A DNA stretch of 64,000 nt from Bagarius yarrelli (lineage: Eukaryota > Chordata > Actinopteri > Siluriformes > Sisoridae): the NCBI GenBank assembly GCA_005784505.1, contig VCAZ01000152.1, positions 372,001-436,000 of the forward strand, given 5' to 3'. Below are positions 33,360 through 45,429 of this stretch, one piece after another. Position numbers and translations under genes: made by a program. The notes beneath the pieces are model-generated. The model saw only the letters and a list, made by a program, of their open reading frames with translations, searched no databases and had not been told where the DNA came from. How positions within the stretch are numbered: the first letter of the stretch is position 1; every line of letters begins with the position of its first letter.

Positions 33360-34500
33360 TAATGAACAGGAAGGAGCAGAGAAAGAAGTAAAGAGTTGGT
33401 GATAAGTGGCTGTTTATGGGATATAAGTGAAGAAAACCATGAGTGCATGCTGTTAAAGTGCATTGTTACAGTGTTCAAGTCCCAAACATCACTTTCAGCA
33501 TAAAGGGAGGTTAAAGACTGAAAGAAAACCAAAGTGTGTTTTGCTCAAGCCGCGTTGCCGCTATTTTGTGTGCCCAAAACTTGATTTATCATCTGTGAAG
33601 TTAAGGAAACATTTTGAGCTGCAGTGGAGGGCTTTCCTTGGGTTCCATGTAAGAGACTAAAACATCCTTTGCTCCAGTTTGAGGTACGGGCTGCAACCTT
33701 TTTTTTTTCTTTCCTCAGCTATCTTGTGAGGTGTGACGCAGCAGTTAATTCAGAGCGGCCATTATTTACCATTCCGTTTGAGGAGGCAAGCGCTTTGATT
33801 TCCGATGGGGCCCAGCGTTGGTGCACAAATAAACAAAAACAGATTACCTCCTCAATATATATCTAGTAAAATAACAAAGTCGCAGCCTTATGGTGAAAGA
33901 CTTAATTTTGTTTAACACTTTAAATTCTTTAAGCTTTACAGAGAAAAAAATTATTGCTTTATTATTTTTAAGTGTTTGATTACATTTTGGTTACCTTTTC
34001 AAGACCAACATTTTTGTTATTCATTTTTTTCCTTTGTCTTATAGTGTACAGGATCTGCAAAAGAAAAGTTACTTCAATTTGTTTGTCTTAACAGGAATTC
34101 TTTTATTTATTTATTTATTGGGTTTGGTTTAATTGTTTATTAAGTACTGTATTTTTTTATATAAAAAGGGAACAAACAGCCTAGACACAATATTTGGGGT
34201 ATCTGAAATTTAACACAGAACACAAACCATTTACTTAAATGTGTATAATTTATCTTTGTTCATCATAAATTATGTAACACTTTAGTAAGTGCCGTAAGCT
34301 TAGCAAGTTAATTTGATGCCTGGAAGTCATCATTTGTGCTACAAACTAACAAATAAAAAAAATAATTAGCTCATATAATAAGTCTAACAGTAACAGATTT
34401 TTCTGATGCGTTAATCATATGAAACAAGTTATTAAATAATAATTATGCATGGTTTTAGTGAATTATAGTAATCTGGAACATTGATGGCACTGAGCAACGT
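33360..34500. other. AT-rich stretch without recognised feature
   Basis: Two adjoining plus-strand open stretches (33463-33660, 33624-33866) show no family match I can name and no splice context that argues for an exon. The rest, 33870-34500, is AT-rich and featureless to me. Confidence 0.35.
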
Positions 34501-34519
34501 AGATTGACACTCAAATGAT

Positions 34520-35275
34520 CCACTTTTGTGGAAATAGGGGTACTACAGGCTCCTGTAACACATTAAATGGGGATTATGTACTTATTAAAAATTTGACCAA
34601 ATATATGACCAATTTTACATTTCAATTAATTCCTGAAGTCATAGGTCCGCTTCTGATTATAATTAATTCATCGTTGTCATTAGGATACGTCCCTCATTAA
34701 AATAGTTAATTACAGACCCATCTCAAACCTCCCATTTCTGTCTAAGATACTTGAAAAAGTTGTATCTTTACAACTACATTTTTTCTTAGACAAAAATTAT
34801 ATTTATGAAGATTTCCAGTCAGCATTTAGATCCTGTCACAGTACTGAGTCTGCTCACATAATGTATTTGTTTATCACCAGTCGAATTGCATCTACGCTAA
34901 CATATGTCTGTTCTTGGAGACAATAAGGGCAGTTTCTCTTGTCTTCTAAGCGGTCATCCGGACAAGACCACAGAAACTTTGCTGCAGCACGGGTAACCTA
35001 TTGGTTTATCTGGTCACAGGAGAACTGACCCCCCGACTGAGCCTGGTTCTCCCGAGGTTTTTTCTCCATTTTGTCACCGATGGAGTTTTCGTTCCTTGCC
35101 ACCGTTGCCTCTGGCTTGCTTAGTTGGGGACTCTAAATTTATAGATATCAAACAAATGGACTGTTTTAATAAATGTTTAATATTGTTGTTTCTGAGGTAC
35201 TTCTGTAAAGCTGCTTTGAAACAATCCTGATTGTTAAAAGCGCCATATAAATAAAAGTGACTTGTTTTGACTTGA
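34520..35275 (+). mobile_element. L2-like LINE copy D (older), internally deleted
   Basis: 34590-34860 is the N-terminal RT region: IPEVIGPLLIIINSSLSLGY, then in other frames text equivalent to NYRPISNLPFLSKILEKVV and a QSAFR..HSTE block. It then jumps to a 3' UTR with GGACAAGACCACAGAAACTT, CCCGAGGTTTTTTCTCCATT and TGTAAAGCTGCTTTGAAACA, ending AAATAAAAGTGACTTG. The 3' end matches the LINE at 40.1-43.5 kb, not copies A-C. Confidence 0.8.
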
Positions 35276-35540
35276 CTTCTGTATTGTCTGTTTTTGCATT
35301 GTCAGGTGTAATGTTTGCATTGCTATTTGCACTGTCTGTTTTGCACTGTTTGCACCAGGTTGCACAGATGCACTTCATGTTGCTGAGACAGCTTATCTCT
35401 TAGTTTTGAGCTCTGTGTTGTTCTTCTGTTAAGTGGCTTATTGTTGTTTTGTGTAATTCTGTGTTGTTGCATTTCACTGTGTACCGCACCTGCTATATAT
35501 GGTAAAAATGACAATAAAGCCTCTTGAACTTGAACTTTTG
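35276..35540 (+). repeat. Rex1-like LINE 3' end fragment
   Basis: Matches 4990-5238: repeated TTGCACTGTCTGTTTT-like phrases, TGCATTTCACTGTGTACCGC, CTGCTATATATGGTAAAAATG and the tail GACAATAAAGCCTCTTGAAC. Only the 3' UTR is present, inserted directly after the tail of copy D. Confidence 0.75.
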
Positions 35541-36480
35541 GACCGTGACTCTTTATGGACTCTTGCTGTCTGTGGGAGGGTCAGAGATCTCTGTATTTCA
35601 TCAAAAATATCTTAATTTGTGTTTCAAATGTAAACGAAGTTCATACAGTAAGTAACGAGTATCAATCCTCTGTCCTAATCCAGCCTGAATTAACTCATCA
35701 GAGGCCTTTGGGGTCCTCTAAGCACTTTACAAGGAATTTACAAAGAAACTCTGGGCTGGTGTTGACCTGGAGTTGGTATAGAGACTTTTTGTGTCTTGAA
35801 CAGACTAGGGAATGCTTTAAGAGAAAAAACATACTATGTCAACTATGTATTGTAGCATAATCCATAAACTATAATCTAAGAATTTCTCTGGACAGCTGCA
35901 ACATCTCAGTGTTCAGAAAGTTATACTTTAGGGCTGCAACAGTGCTGCTTTTTTGTCTTTCAGTATTAAGGTGATGCACTTAAAATTGCAGACAGAAGTA
36001 ATTACATAAAGTATAACACTTGCTGATTTGAGAGTTGGGAACCTTACTATTCTTTGGTTCACTGATTTTCCTGATGCAGGTGAACTAAGGGTCCACTGCA
36101 CTTTTACTGCACTTTTACTGACTGGACCCTGCTGCCATCTCTGAACCTGCCTCTCATCTGTGTAAATAATTAAAACGTTCTATATTCTTTCAAATCAATA
36201 TTAAAATTGCTATAACACAATCAACTTACCCATCCGTGATGGTGAACATGTTGATTCAGTAGCCAGCTAAACATTATGTAAGAGAAACAAACATGCCTAG
36301 CCGCATTCTGCAACTCAGCTTGTTGTGTAAGAATAGATAAAGAAATATTAGACCTAACATTGAGAACAAAGTAGCTGGTAAATAGCATGTATATAGTCTA
36401 AACGGCAGAGTTTTTATGATAACAAAACCATAAGAAATATTTGTCATATGTTAGTTAATAATTACAATAATTTATTAACA
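35541..36480. other. No recognised feature
   Basis: About 0.9 kb with one plus-strand open stretch (35555-35860, 101 residues) that matches nothing I know. No repeat relatives were noticed in the window. Confidence 0.35.
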
Positions 36481-37084
36481 GCTACAGTACAAGAAACTGA
36501 ACTGAAAAATGTTTTAACGGAGCTGTTGTGTCGAGTTTTTCGAGTAATAACACTAGGGGTACTTCCGGTATAAATAAATCTGTCCTGAGGAGCCGGATGA
36601 CGCCTCCCCAGGGGCAGTCTGGCACAGTTGCATGAGGGACACAATGTCTCGGTTCCCTTCATCAGGGAACGAGGGTTACCATACATAACCTGTATGTTCC
36701 CTTGCTGTTGCTTACTCCAACGTTGTGTTGAGTGATGACACTAGGGGTCCCTATCCAACACGCCACTGCTGCTGCTGGACTGCATCAGGGGTCCCGAAGG
36801 TAAGTGCCGACAGGAAGCAGCATGTCGAAGCGCACCCTTACTCAACCTCACCCTACCAGCAACCTTGTCTCCCTTCCACAAAGGAGGGCCAACATGGGCA
36901 AATCCACAGTGTAGTAGCTGTCTATATTTATATATCATGCTGGGACCAGGCCTACCCAAAGGGGCAGGGGCCCTATGGAGATCACATCCCAGTAGCTGTG
37001 GGGGGGTAGTATGTGAAGACTCGCTCAAGGACCGACTACCTAGAGAAGGGTCTGGAGAGAGCCGAGCCCCCATCACGACCGAAT

Positions 37085-37600
37085 CTAAATGGATATCAAG
37101 AAAAGACTCTGCATGGGGGGAGTTTGCTCTTCTCTTTGTGCACAGCCACAACCTTTCATGAGTGAGTGAGCTAGGATAAGCCAGTCGTTGAGATAATTGA
37201 GGCTGCGTATGCCTGCCCCCCCGGAGAGGGGGCCAAGGCAGCCTCCATGAGCTTTGTGAAGACACATGACCTACCAGCAACAGGGACAGTCCGAAGGGAA
37301 GGACCTTAGCCTGACCTTTGAAGGCAAACCACAGAAAGGGTCTGTGTCTTGGAAGGATCAAGATATGGAAGTACACGTCCTTCAGGTCTACAGCCACAAA
37401 CCAATCCTGGAATCTTGCACACGTTAAAATGTGCTTGAGGGTTAGCATCTTGAACGGGAACTTGTGAGGGACCCGGTTCAGCGTCCTCAAATCCAGGATT
37501 GGCCTGCCCCCCTCCTTCTTAGGTACAATGAAAAAGGGGCTGTAAAACCCTTGTTTCATCTTGGCCCGGTGGACAGAATGAACTATTGTATGAACTATTG
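37085..37600 (-). pseudogene. DIRS reverse transcriptase (copy 2)
   Basis: KQGFYSPFFIVPKKEGGRPI, LDLRTLNRVPHKFPFKMLTL, HILTCARFQDWFVAVDLKDV and FLWFAFKGQAKVLPFG are well preserved in one frame (37560-37290). The active-site region in another frame reads IRSLNYLNDWLILAHS, where the expected DD is ND. Inactive by both the substitution and frameshifts. Confidence 0.85.
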
Positions 37601-38530
37601 AACTTATCTGTAGAATGAATGTGACCTCCGCACGCAGGACAGTAGCATTCTCGCGTTGATCCGAGGTAACCAGAATGCCTCTGAACCTGAGCGGGCACCT
37701 GGCGAACTGTATTGCTAAGCCGGATGTTCCTGAGGAGCCACTGGGAGGCGGATGCAGCTTGCCCAGAGGCAGTGTAAGCCTTTGCCACAAGGGCAGAGGA
37801 AAACATACATGCCCTGGACAGGAGTTCAGGGCGACCCCACCAGGTGGCAGCTGTCTGCGGGCACAGGTGCACCACGATAGCTTGTTCTACCTGAGGGATG
37901 TCCTCATACCCCCTCGCTGGTCCCCCTTCAAGGAGGTGAGAGCCGAGAAGCCGATCTATAGGGATCTGGCCGAAAACGACAATTTCCATGATTCCGTCAG
38001 CTCCTCGTGTACTTCCGGGAAAAAAGGAACCGGGGGCAGGTGTGGCTTAAAGTCACGACTGACACCCAAGAACCAGCCTCGACATCTCGGCACAGGGTAA
38101 AGGACACCACTGTAGCCTGAAGGCTTTGGTTGCCAGGGCCAGTACGGTTGCCATCTCGGTGTCGCACTCTGACTGAACCCTGACATCCCTCCAAGGTCCT
38201 GACTGGCAGGCATGAAGCTGGGGAGGAATGGGGAGCACACCCAGCGGTGCTACCCCGTCTCCTTGCTCTTCCCTAGCACTTACCACTACGGCCTCAGGCC
38301 CAGAGGCAGGAGAAACTGAGAGATAAGTGGCAGAGGTGGCTGGGAATTTTTTGCTGGGCAAAGACCTCTAGCCAAGCATGCAATGTGCCAGTGGGGCAGT
38401 GCCTCACAAAAGGGGCATGTCCCATTCATGAAAGCATTTTTTGTGTGGGAATAACCCAAACAAAAAACAGCAATCATGCCGGTCATTAAACGCAATAGAC
38501 CGACCGCACCCAGAAACACACGGCTGAGAA
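37600..38530 (-). pseudogene. DIRS gag-like ORF1 (copy 2)
   Basis: The start region contains a Cys/His cluster across frames: CLGYSHTKNAFMNGTCPFCE then ALPHWHIACL, like the zinc-binding region at the head of DIRS ORF1 in fish. It is followed by Ser/Ala-rich text. Several frameshifts are present. In the family the product is a gag-like nucleic-acid-binding protein. Confidence 0.65.
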
Positions 38531-38560
38531 GCCATGAAAAATTGTTGGGAAATTTTATAT

Positions 38561-39500
38561 TACAACCCTGATCCGGGGTTTAAATTAAGCCCACATACAA
38601 CAATTGACACAGCACTGACAGAAGAACTGTTCCCTAAGTTCTAATCTCTACAGGCCTAAAAAACCTACAAAAAAGATTGGCTGAAAATATTTGGGGAGTG
38701 GTTTTATATATTTACTGTTCCTTCCAAAAGTCAGGCTGAGAAGAGAACAATCGGACATACTAGAGTAAAAATGAATCAAAGAAAAGATTTATTGGAAGTT
38801 CCAGCTCTCTGTCAACAAAAAGACTAGCTCTGTGTCGAGAAAAAGCACTCTTGTCTTAATGTACAAAGATATAGCATGATCTCAGTGTGAAGTGTGTGTG
38901 TGCATTCTCTCACACAATTAAATTGACTACCTATGCCTTAATCACAAACAGTGGCATCAAACAAGACAGTGATATGATATAAAAAACCAACAAATGCTAC
39001 CCCAAAATTTGGAACTCTAGCCTTTAAGATGGGAAAATAATAATATTGGGAAATGAGCTAAAAATAAAGGAGGTGTGGGCAGATTAGAATAAAAATAGGG
39101 ACAGTGTGCTATCAAAAATGTCATCCTCAGCATTAGGGCTGAAGGTAGGGGAGGAGTAACGGATGAAGAAAACAGGGGTGGTAATAGTTTAGGGAGACAC
39201 TGTTTACTGGTATCTGTGGAAAATTCCAACTAAGATGTTTAACTGCAGAAAAGGTCCCAGCATTTCCAGTCAAATCTAGAGAGACCACATTGTCAGTTTG
39301 AGTTCCAATTTTATGGGTTTAGGAAGGTGAGGTATTTTTCTTCAGAGTGCGTAGATCGATGAGATGGTCCAAAAAGATACCAATTTTCCTAAATAATCAG
39401 GCCTGATATATGACTTATGTCTGGCAGTTAAATGAGTTTAAAAAAAGAAAGATATTAAAACAATGATGTATCACTGGTCTTTATATAATATTTTTTTTAA
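38561..39500 (-). repeat. Possible LTR-like sequence, weak
   Basis: On the minus strand CCAATAAATCTTTTC (about 38790) is preceded by T-rich sequence and followed by a stretch ending TTTTGGAAGGAACA, as an LTR R-U5 might. A block at 39330-39400 resembles the reverse of 31850-31910. No retroviral coding sequence is visible, so this is a suggestion only. Confidence 0.25.
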
Positions 39501-39504
39501 TATA

Positions 39505-40090
39505 ATGATTTTGTAATTATTATATAAAAATAATAAATAAAATCTTAAAAACATGTGAACATGAGTGTTGATTTAAAGAATCATTAAAGAAAAGAAAAGA
39601 AGTGGTTGCAGATAGAACTGACAAATCATTAAGGGATTAGAATTAATATGTTATCTTAAATATTACTTTGAAGAAGTGTGTAAGTAATTGTGTGATTGAG
39701 AGGGGACTCTGATCTAAGAATCAATGTTTTTAGAGAAAGGAATAATAAAAGGAAGTAAAATATCTTAGAGTCACTGTTTAAAAAAACACAGGGTGGGACC
39801 CGATAAAGTGAAGTATTGGTGCGTTGCTGCTATTAGAGCAGGTTGGGATACAATTGTGAAAACAAGATTGTGTCACAACAGTAGATGCAGAGTGGCAGAC
39901 TGCATTTAAATGAGGGGTGGGACCTGAAAATTGGTTAGGATGTATCTTTTTCTTTATGTAATAAATAGAATGTTGAGTGAGCTATTAGCTCTGATCAGAG
40001 TGTTGGTGATTGTATATGCAGAGTTAAAAAGTATTGGTTTGGAGCCATTAGGTGGATAATAGAGAGGCAGGTTAGGGATAAGTAGGTGTA
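39505..40090 (+). repeat. Repeat Y, copy 2 (upstream of L2 copy E)
   Basis: Matches copy 1 (17290-18300) as described there; the best block is 39840-39955. It ends just before the ORF1 of the L2-like LINE. After the shared block the two copies differ (39960-40090 is unique). Confidence 0.55.
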
Positions 40091-40114
40091 CTATATACAC
40101 CCTGGTTTCGGTTC

Positions 40115-40640
40115 TAGATCCCTGAGAAATCTGATGAAAGCGCTCTAGTTTTTGATGATTTTATTGTAAGGAATTTGAAAATAGAGACTCCAGCTACCAT
40201 GGACCAATGTTTACCAGGAGCCAGAGCGCCTGATATCTTGGCAAATTTAAAAGAGCTGGCTAGTGCTAAATGTAAATTCAGTAAGATTGTTATTCACGCC
40301 GGTGCTAATGATGTTCAACTTCGCCAGTCGGGGATCACTTAAAATAAGTTTAAAGAGGTGCGTGAATTCCCAAGTCAGATGTCAGACACAGTAATCTGCT
40401 CTTGTCCCCCCCCTGCTTACCGTGGTGACAAGATACATAGAAGACTGTCATCACTAGCTGGATGTCTAAATGGTTACCATGAAATAACATTGTTTTCATA
40501 GACAATTAAAGTAGTTTTTTGGGGCAGACCTGACCTAATAAAAAGAGATGGTATTCATCCCTCCTGGGGTGGTGCCACTCTTCTCTCTAAAAATTTGGCA
40601 AATAGTCTTGCCAAGGTCAGGAAGCAGACAGACAACCGTC
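40115..40640 (+). pseudogene. LINE ORF1 with SGNH-esterase-like domain
   Basis: One frame reads RNLKIETPATMDQCLPGARA and FSKIVIHAGANDVQLRQSGI. After stops come VICSCPPPAYRGDKIHRRLS and LIKRDGIHPSWGGATLLSKN. The H-x-G-x-N-D block and DGIHPS are the SGNH hydrolase block III and the catalytic D..H block V. CR1/L2 LINEs of vertebrates are known to carry such an esterase domain in ORF1. The upstream serine block is not clearly visible. Stops make it non-functional. Confidence 0.8.
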
Positions 40641-40844
40641 TGCTAGCAATCTCACCTTATAGGCTGCACAGAATTCAGTTAATTTACAGCACACAGAGAA
40701 TCTTTTATATCACACTATAGAGACTGTGTCTGTTCCCCAAACTAAAAAAAAACAATTAACTTCCAAATCAGCTTAACAGAAACAATTAATTAATGTTCAA
40801 CAAATTAAAAATTCATGCAACACAGAAAGAAGAAACAAAAATGT

Positions 40845-41320
40845 TTGGTTTAATAAATATCAAGTCCCTTGCTGCAAAAGTGCTTTTTTGTGAATGCAAT
40901 GATCACTAATTAAATACGTTATTTTAAATGAGTCTACACCCCAAAATTACTGTTATAAACATGAGCCGCGTGCAAAAGATAAAGACAGAGGGGTTGCCTC
41001 AATTTAGAATAATATTTTCACAGAGGGCTGGTTTCAGGTATAAATCATTTGAAGTAATAGTGCTTCATCTAACATTATCCAAAGAAATAGATGCTAATAA
41101 TAAATCCCCTGTAATTTTTGTACTGGCTACTGTATACAGGTCACCAGGACACCATACAGAGTTTATTAAAGAATTTGATGATTTTCTAACAGAGTTAGTG
41201 CTGGCTGCAAATAAAGTCTTAAATGTTGGTGATTTTATTATCGATTGTCGAAAATAAAAAAATTCTGAGATCCTAGAAATTCTGAACTCTATTGAAGTTA
41301 GACAACACATTTCATGTGAC
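40845..41320 (+). pseudogene. L2-like LINE endonuclease remnant (copy E)
   Basis: FGLINIKSLAAKVLF opens the domain (about 40847). The ORF 40928-41257 contains FVLATVYRSPGHHTEFIKEF and KVLNVGDFIIDCRK, equivalent to the YRPPGPYS and GDFNIH blocks of copy B. The TETW glutamate block is deleted. It is followed by another endonuclease stretch with several stops to about 41450. Confidence 0.75.
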
Positions 41321-42059
41321 AGTTTTTATACTTTAGATTGAATACTGTCACATAGAATTGATGCTAATGATGTTGAAATTTTGCAACAAAGTAATGATAT
41401 TTTAGAAAATTTTCTAGTCCTGTGTAAACTCAATATAGCTAAAACTGTAAATTCTTAAACTTGTTACAAGCATGTTAGAACCATCAATTCTACCACAAAA
41501 GATTGATTGGTAAGTAATCTTCGTGATTTATCCTAATTCCCCAGCATATCCAATAGCTTGGAAAAACTCTATGATGTAATAGAAAATATGGAGACTGTCT
41601 TTTCTAGTACTTTAAATACAGTCAATCCATTACGCTTAAGAAAGACTAAATGTAGTATAATGAGCACACACCTGCCCTAAATAGAGAAGCCCGAAAAATA
41701 GAGCGCAGCTGAAGAAAAACTAAACTAGAGGTATTTCGTATTGCATGGGGGGAAAGTAGCCTTTCCTACAGAAATGCATTGCAAACTGCGAGATCGGATT
41801 ACTTTTCATCTCCTCTAAAAGAAAACAAACACAACCCCAGTTATTTATTCAATACAATAAATTAAAAGCAACTAAAAGCAAAGCATCAACATTTCCCAAC
41901 AGCACAGCAGTAATGAATTTTTTTTAATATCAAGACAAATACTAATAGAGATAAAATTATAAACATGCAGCAAACAGCCGCAGTATCGCATCAGATGGTG
42001 CGCTATAGATCCCCTGAGAAACAATTCCACACATTCGTTACTATAGGAGAGCAAGAACA

Positions 42060-43050
42060 TTCTTCTAAATAGATTAGAAAGCTTTGTTGGCATCAGCAGA
42101 AGTGTGTTAGAATGGTTTAAATCATACTTATGTGACCGCCAACAATTTGTAGTAGTGAATAAACAGTTATCATTTCGCTCACAAGTAAAGTATGAAGTAC
42201 CCCAAGGCTCAGTTCTAGGACCGTTACTTTTTACACTCTACATGTTACCCATGGGAGATATTATTAGGAAACACAGTGTTAGCTTTCACTGCTATGCTGA
42301 TGACACTCAGCTATATATTTCTTCGCAGCCTGGCAAAACTTACTAATTCGAAAAACTAACTGAATGCATAGATCAATATAAAAAAACTGGATGACAAATA
42401 ATTCTTATTGCTGAATCCTAAAAAAGCAGAGGTTTTAATCTGCCTGTAATAATCTAGATCACTGTCTAACACATGATTGGCTGATCTGTCAATCCTTCAT
42501 TATTAGTTAGGAACTTAGGTGTGCTTTTTGACAGCAATCTTTTCTTTGAGAACCACATTTCTAGCATTTGTAAAAAGGCATTTATCATAAATTCTTCTCT
42601 CAAGGTCAAAGGCAGAAATTTTAGTTCATGCATTCATGATCTCAAGATTAGACTATTGTAACACTTTACTGGGTGGTTGTTCTGCACGCCTAAAAAACAA
42701 GCTCCAGCTGGTCCAAAACGCAGCAGCTAGAGTTCTTACTAGAACCAAAAAGCATGATCAGATATGCACGGTTCTGTTAACATTGCACTGGCTTCCTATT
42801 AAATATTGAATAGGTTTTAAATCCTAATAATTACTTATAAAGTACCCCTAAATGGTTTGGCACCTAGGTACCTGAGTGAGCTCCTATTCTATTATAGTTT
42901 TGCACAACTGCTGTGCTCTCAGGACTAATATCTAAAATAACAAAAACTGCAGGTGGCAGATCTTGCGCCCAAACTTACCCTAAAATTACCCTGCACTGTT
43001 CCTGAGACAGACACACTCTGCTAGTTTAAAACTAGATTAAATACATATCT
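42060..43050 (+). pseudogene. L2-like LINE RT and C-terminal region (copy E)
   Basis: MLEWFKSYLCDRQQFVVVNK, VKYEVPQGSVLGPLLFTLYM and VSFHCYADDTQLYISSQPGK (YADD, about 42294) are in one 80-residue frame. After it, broken frames give the C-terminal QLVQNAAARVLTRTKKHD-like stretch (42709-42755) and a region equivalent to LNGLAP.YLSELL. The fingers before 42060 are badly decayed or missing. Confidence 0.8.
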
Positions 43051-43544
43051 CTTTAACCCTACACATAATATACACATTTTCATTATTCAAAACCGTTAAA
43101 GGATTGTTTGGTTGCAATAGTCAGGTCAACTGGAACCGGGAACATCTCTAATAACAAACAATATATTTGCACATCATATGTCAAGTGGCATCTACACTAA
43201 TATATGTCTGTTCTTTGTTATTCCGAGCTCACCGTCGCTGCCATCATCTGGAGACAATAATGTAGTCTCTCAGTAATATCTTGTCTTCTAGACAGCCATC
43301 CAGACAAGACCACAGAAAACTTGCTGCAGTATGGTTTATTTGGTCAGAGGAGAACTAACCCCCCTACTGAGCCTGGTTTCTCCTAAGGTTTTTTTCTTCA
43401 TTTTGCCGCTGTCGCCTCCTAAATATATTGTATAATATATTTTTTTTAATCGTCTTTTCTGATGTGATTCTGTAAAGCTGCTTTACAACAATCCCGATTG
43501 TTAAAAGTGCTATGTAAAGGTGACTTGACTTGACTGGGAGGCTC

Positions 43545-44620
43545 AATTAATCCCTGTGCTACAAAGTGCATGGGGAGACGAGATGGGAGTCTGCTTAAAT
43601 TAAACAAGTGAAGCATTATTCAGGTTAATGTTGAAAAAAGCTTTACCTACTAAAGTGCAAGATCAACTGGAATCAGTGGTAGGGCAATGTCCTGGTCAAT
43701 TCAAAGCAAATTTGATTTATCATACAGAACTACACTGAAAGAAGGTGCTAGAAAAACAGCAGAAATTTGTTGTGCAAATCCAACTCCACAAAGCCCAACT
43801 GAGAGAACTGAACCAAAGTAAACAAAAAACACAAGATACTTGGTAGCAGAAGCTCAAATGCAGACAGCAGCACCGTCACCACAGCAAATCATGAAGTAGG
43901 TAGTACCCTAACCTCCAGGTATGTGCCAAACACCACCTTATCAAGTCCCGCTGGCACCTAGAGGGAATCAAATGAGACTATACCACCCACCCCCACAAAG
44001 GTGGTGGGGCAAAGTAGGGGCTGTGAAGGAAGAGGAATGTCCCTGGAAAGACCCCACCTTATATTAACATGATGCGTGAAAGACTGGAACTGTAATGACC
44101 CATGACACCTGATAAAAACTGCACAGAAATGCAATGTGATACACAAAGAAGACCAAATTTGGGCCCATTGGGAAAATCAACAAGGAGCAGGAAACTGGAC
44201 TGGCCAACGAGTCCACAGCAACGAGAACAAATGCCAATGCCACCCGGAGGAGGCCCAATGGGGCCAATACATTGTTTTGGAAAAAGAAAACGAACGTTGC
44301 ACATTTGGCAAAGTACTGGCTAGAGTTGAAAGTAAAAACAATGACAAATCTGACTAAAATGTACACAGAATGAAAACCATAGCAAACACAGACTGCAGAA
44401 AATCAAGAGACCCCTGGCACTGCACACTTATGTATGACAAAGGAGGATATAACAAGGATTACTGACATAATAGACATAACAAGGAGTGGTAGCAAAAACA
44501 AAACTTCCACCAGAAATCAAATACTGCTATCAAATACAGAATGCTGCTCCACATGTCCAAGGTTTTGAATCTAAAAATTTAGGGCAGATGGTTAGGTATT
44601 CAGGACAAGTGGATATGGTA
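43545..44620 (+). pseudogene. ERV-A gag-like remnant, copy 2
   Basis: 43590-43750 matches 56115-56225 of copy 3 and 45868-46027; 43940-44600 matches 22540-23340 of copy 1. One frame reads KEDQIWAHWENQQGAGNWTG. Pro/Gln-rich text precedes a C/H-containing stretch near 44390-44465 that may be a decayed zinc knuckle. It ends where the DIRS terminal sequence begins at 44622. Confidence 0.6.
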
Positions 44621-44705
44621 ACCCTCATTCCCTAATAGAGGAAACGAAAACGTTTTGTCGCGTGACAACACTAAGCTCAAGTTTGGGAGCCTGATCTCCT
44701 TACCT

Positions 44706-44970
44706 GAGCCTAGGGGCCAGGGTGGCTCAAATGGTTAAGGTGCTGAATTGTTAATCTAAAGACCAGAAACACCTGGGTTTAAGCCCCACCTCCGGCAAGT
44801 CAACCACCGTTGGGTCCTTGAGCAAGACCCTCAACCCTTCCCACTCCAGGGGCGCTGTATCATAGCTTGACACTGTGCTCCGACCCCAATTTACCAAGAT
44901 GGGATATGCGAAAAATGCATTTCATTGGCTCTGTACACGTACCTTGCACAATGAATTGGATCTTATCTTA
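44706..44970 (+). repeat. tRNA-derived SINE (family 1) inside DIRS terminal DNA
   Basis: GGGTGGCTCAAATGGTTAAG, CACCTGGGTTTAAGCCCCAC (B-box region), GGTCCTTGAGCAAGACCCTC, GGCGCTGTATCATAGCT, GGGATATGCGAAAAATGCATTTC and GTACCTTGCACAATGAA. Near-identical in layout to 61205-61460. It splits DIRS 3' noncoding sequence. Confidence 0.85.
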
Positions 44971-45429
44971 TTTGTTTTTTTGAAATGCCAATAAAATTGT
45001 AGCAGAATTAGCACAGCCAGTTAAGCCCCAGACTTCTGTGAACAAATAGACCGGCCATGATTCTGCTCATCATTCTGTTCTGAGGAGCCAAATGACGACG
45101 CCTCCTGGAGCAGTGCGGTGCTGTGGCATGAGGGACACAACGTATCCATTCCCTCCATCTGGGACAACACTACGGGTCCCTATACTACACGCCACTGTGC
45201 CAGACTGTGTCAGGGGTCTACTGAATGTAAGTGCAGACAGAAACCAGCATTTTAAAGCACAGCCTAGCTCAACCCCATGACCTAACAATGCGCAGGAGTG
45301 CCTCATCTCCCCTCACAAAGGGGTAGGATATAGCGTAGACAGAGATCCTCAGCAGTAGCCTTTATACTAATACTTACCATTTAATATCCTGCTGGGAGTT
45401 CTGATGCTGGGGGATGCTATGAAGTTTAC

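Larger units (their letters stand above)
36490..38560 (-). mobile_element. DIRS-type retrotransposon, copy 2 (gag-RT), minus strand
   Basis: Reading downward: gag-like ORF (38530-37600), RT (37600-37100), then the 3' terminal region with a near-palindrome around 36660-36710 (GAACGAGGGTTACCATACAT AACCTGTATGTTCCC). The RNase H and recombinase are deleted between about 37100 and 36960. The terminal sequence is shared with copy 3 at 44.6 and 45.05-45.25 kb. Confidence 0.8.
40100..43540 (+). mobile_element. L2-like LINE copy E (older subfamily) with ORF1
   Basis: Near full-length but decayed: ORF1 with esterase-like domain (40115-40640), endonuclease (40845-41320), linker (41460-41860), RT (42060-42400), C-terminal region (42500-43050), 3' UTR to GTAAAGGTGACTTGACTTG near 43535. 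Its 3' end matches copy D and differs from copies A-C, which end in a GAATTGAAT repeat. Confidence 0.85.

Noticed and set aside
33463..33866. Two adjoining ORFs as a possible host exon pair
   Set aside because: No recognised domain, no convincing splice sites and no conservation evidence; left as unassigned.
36725..38100. Plus-strand ORFs over the 36.7-38.1 kb region
   Set aside because: They are shadows of the minus-strand DIRS RT and gag, which have clear family motifs.
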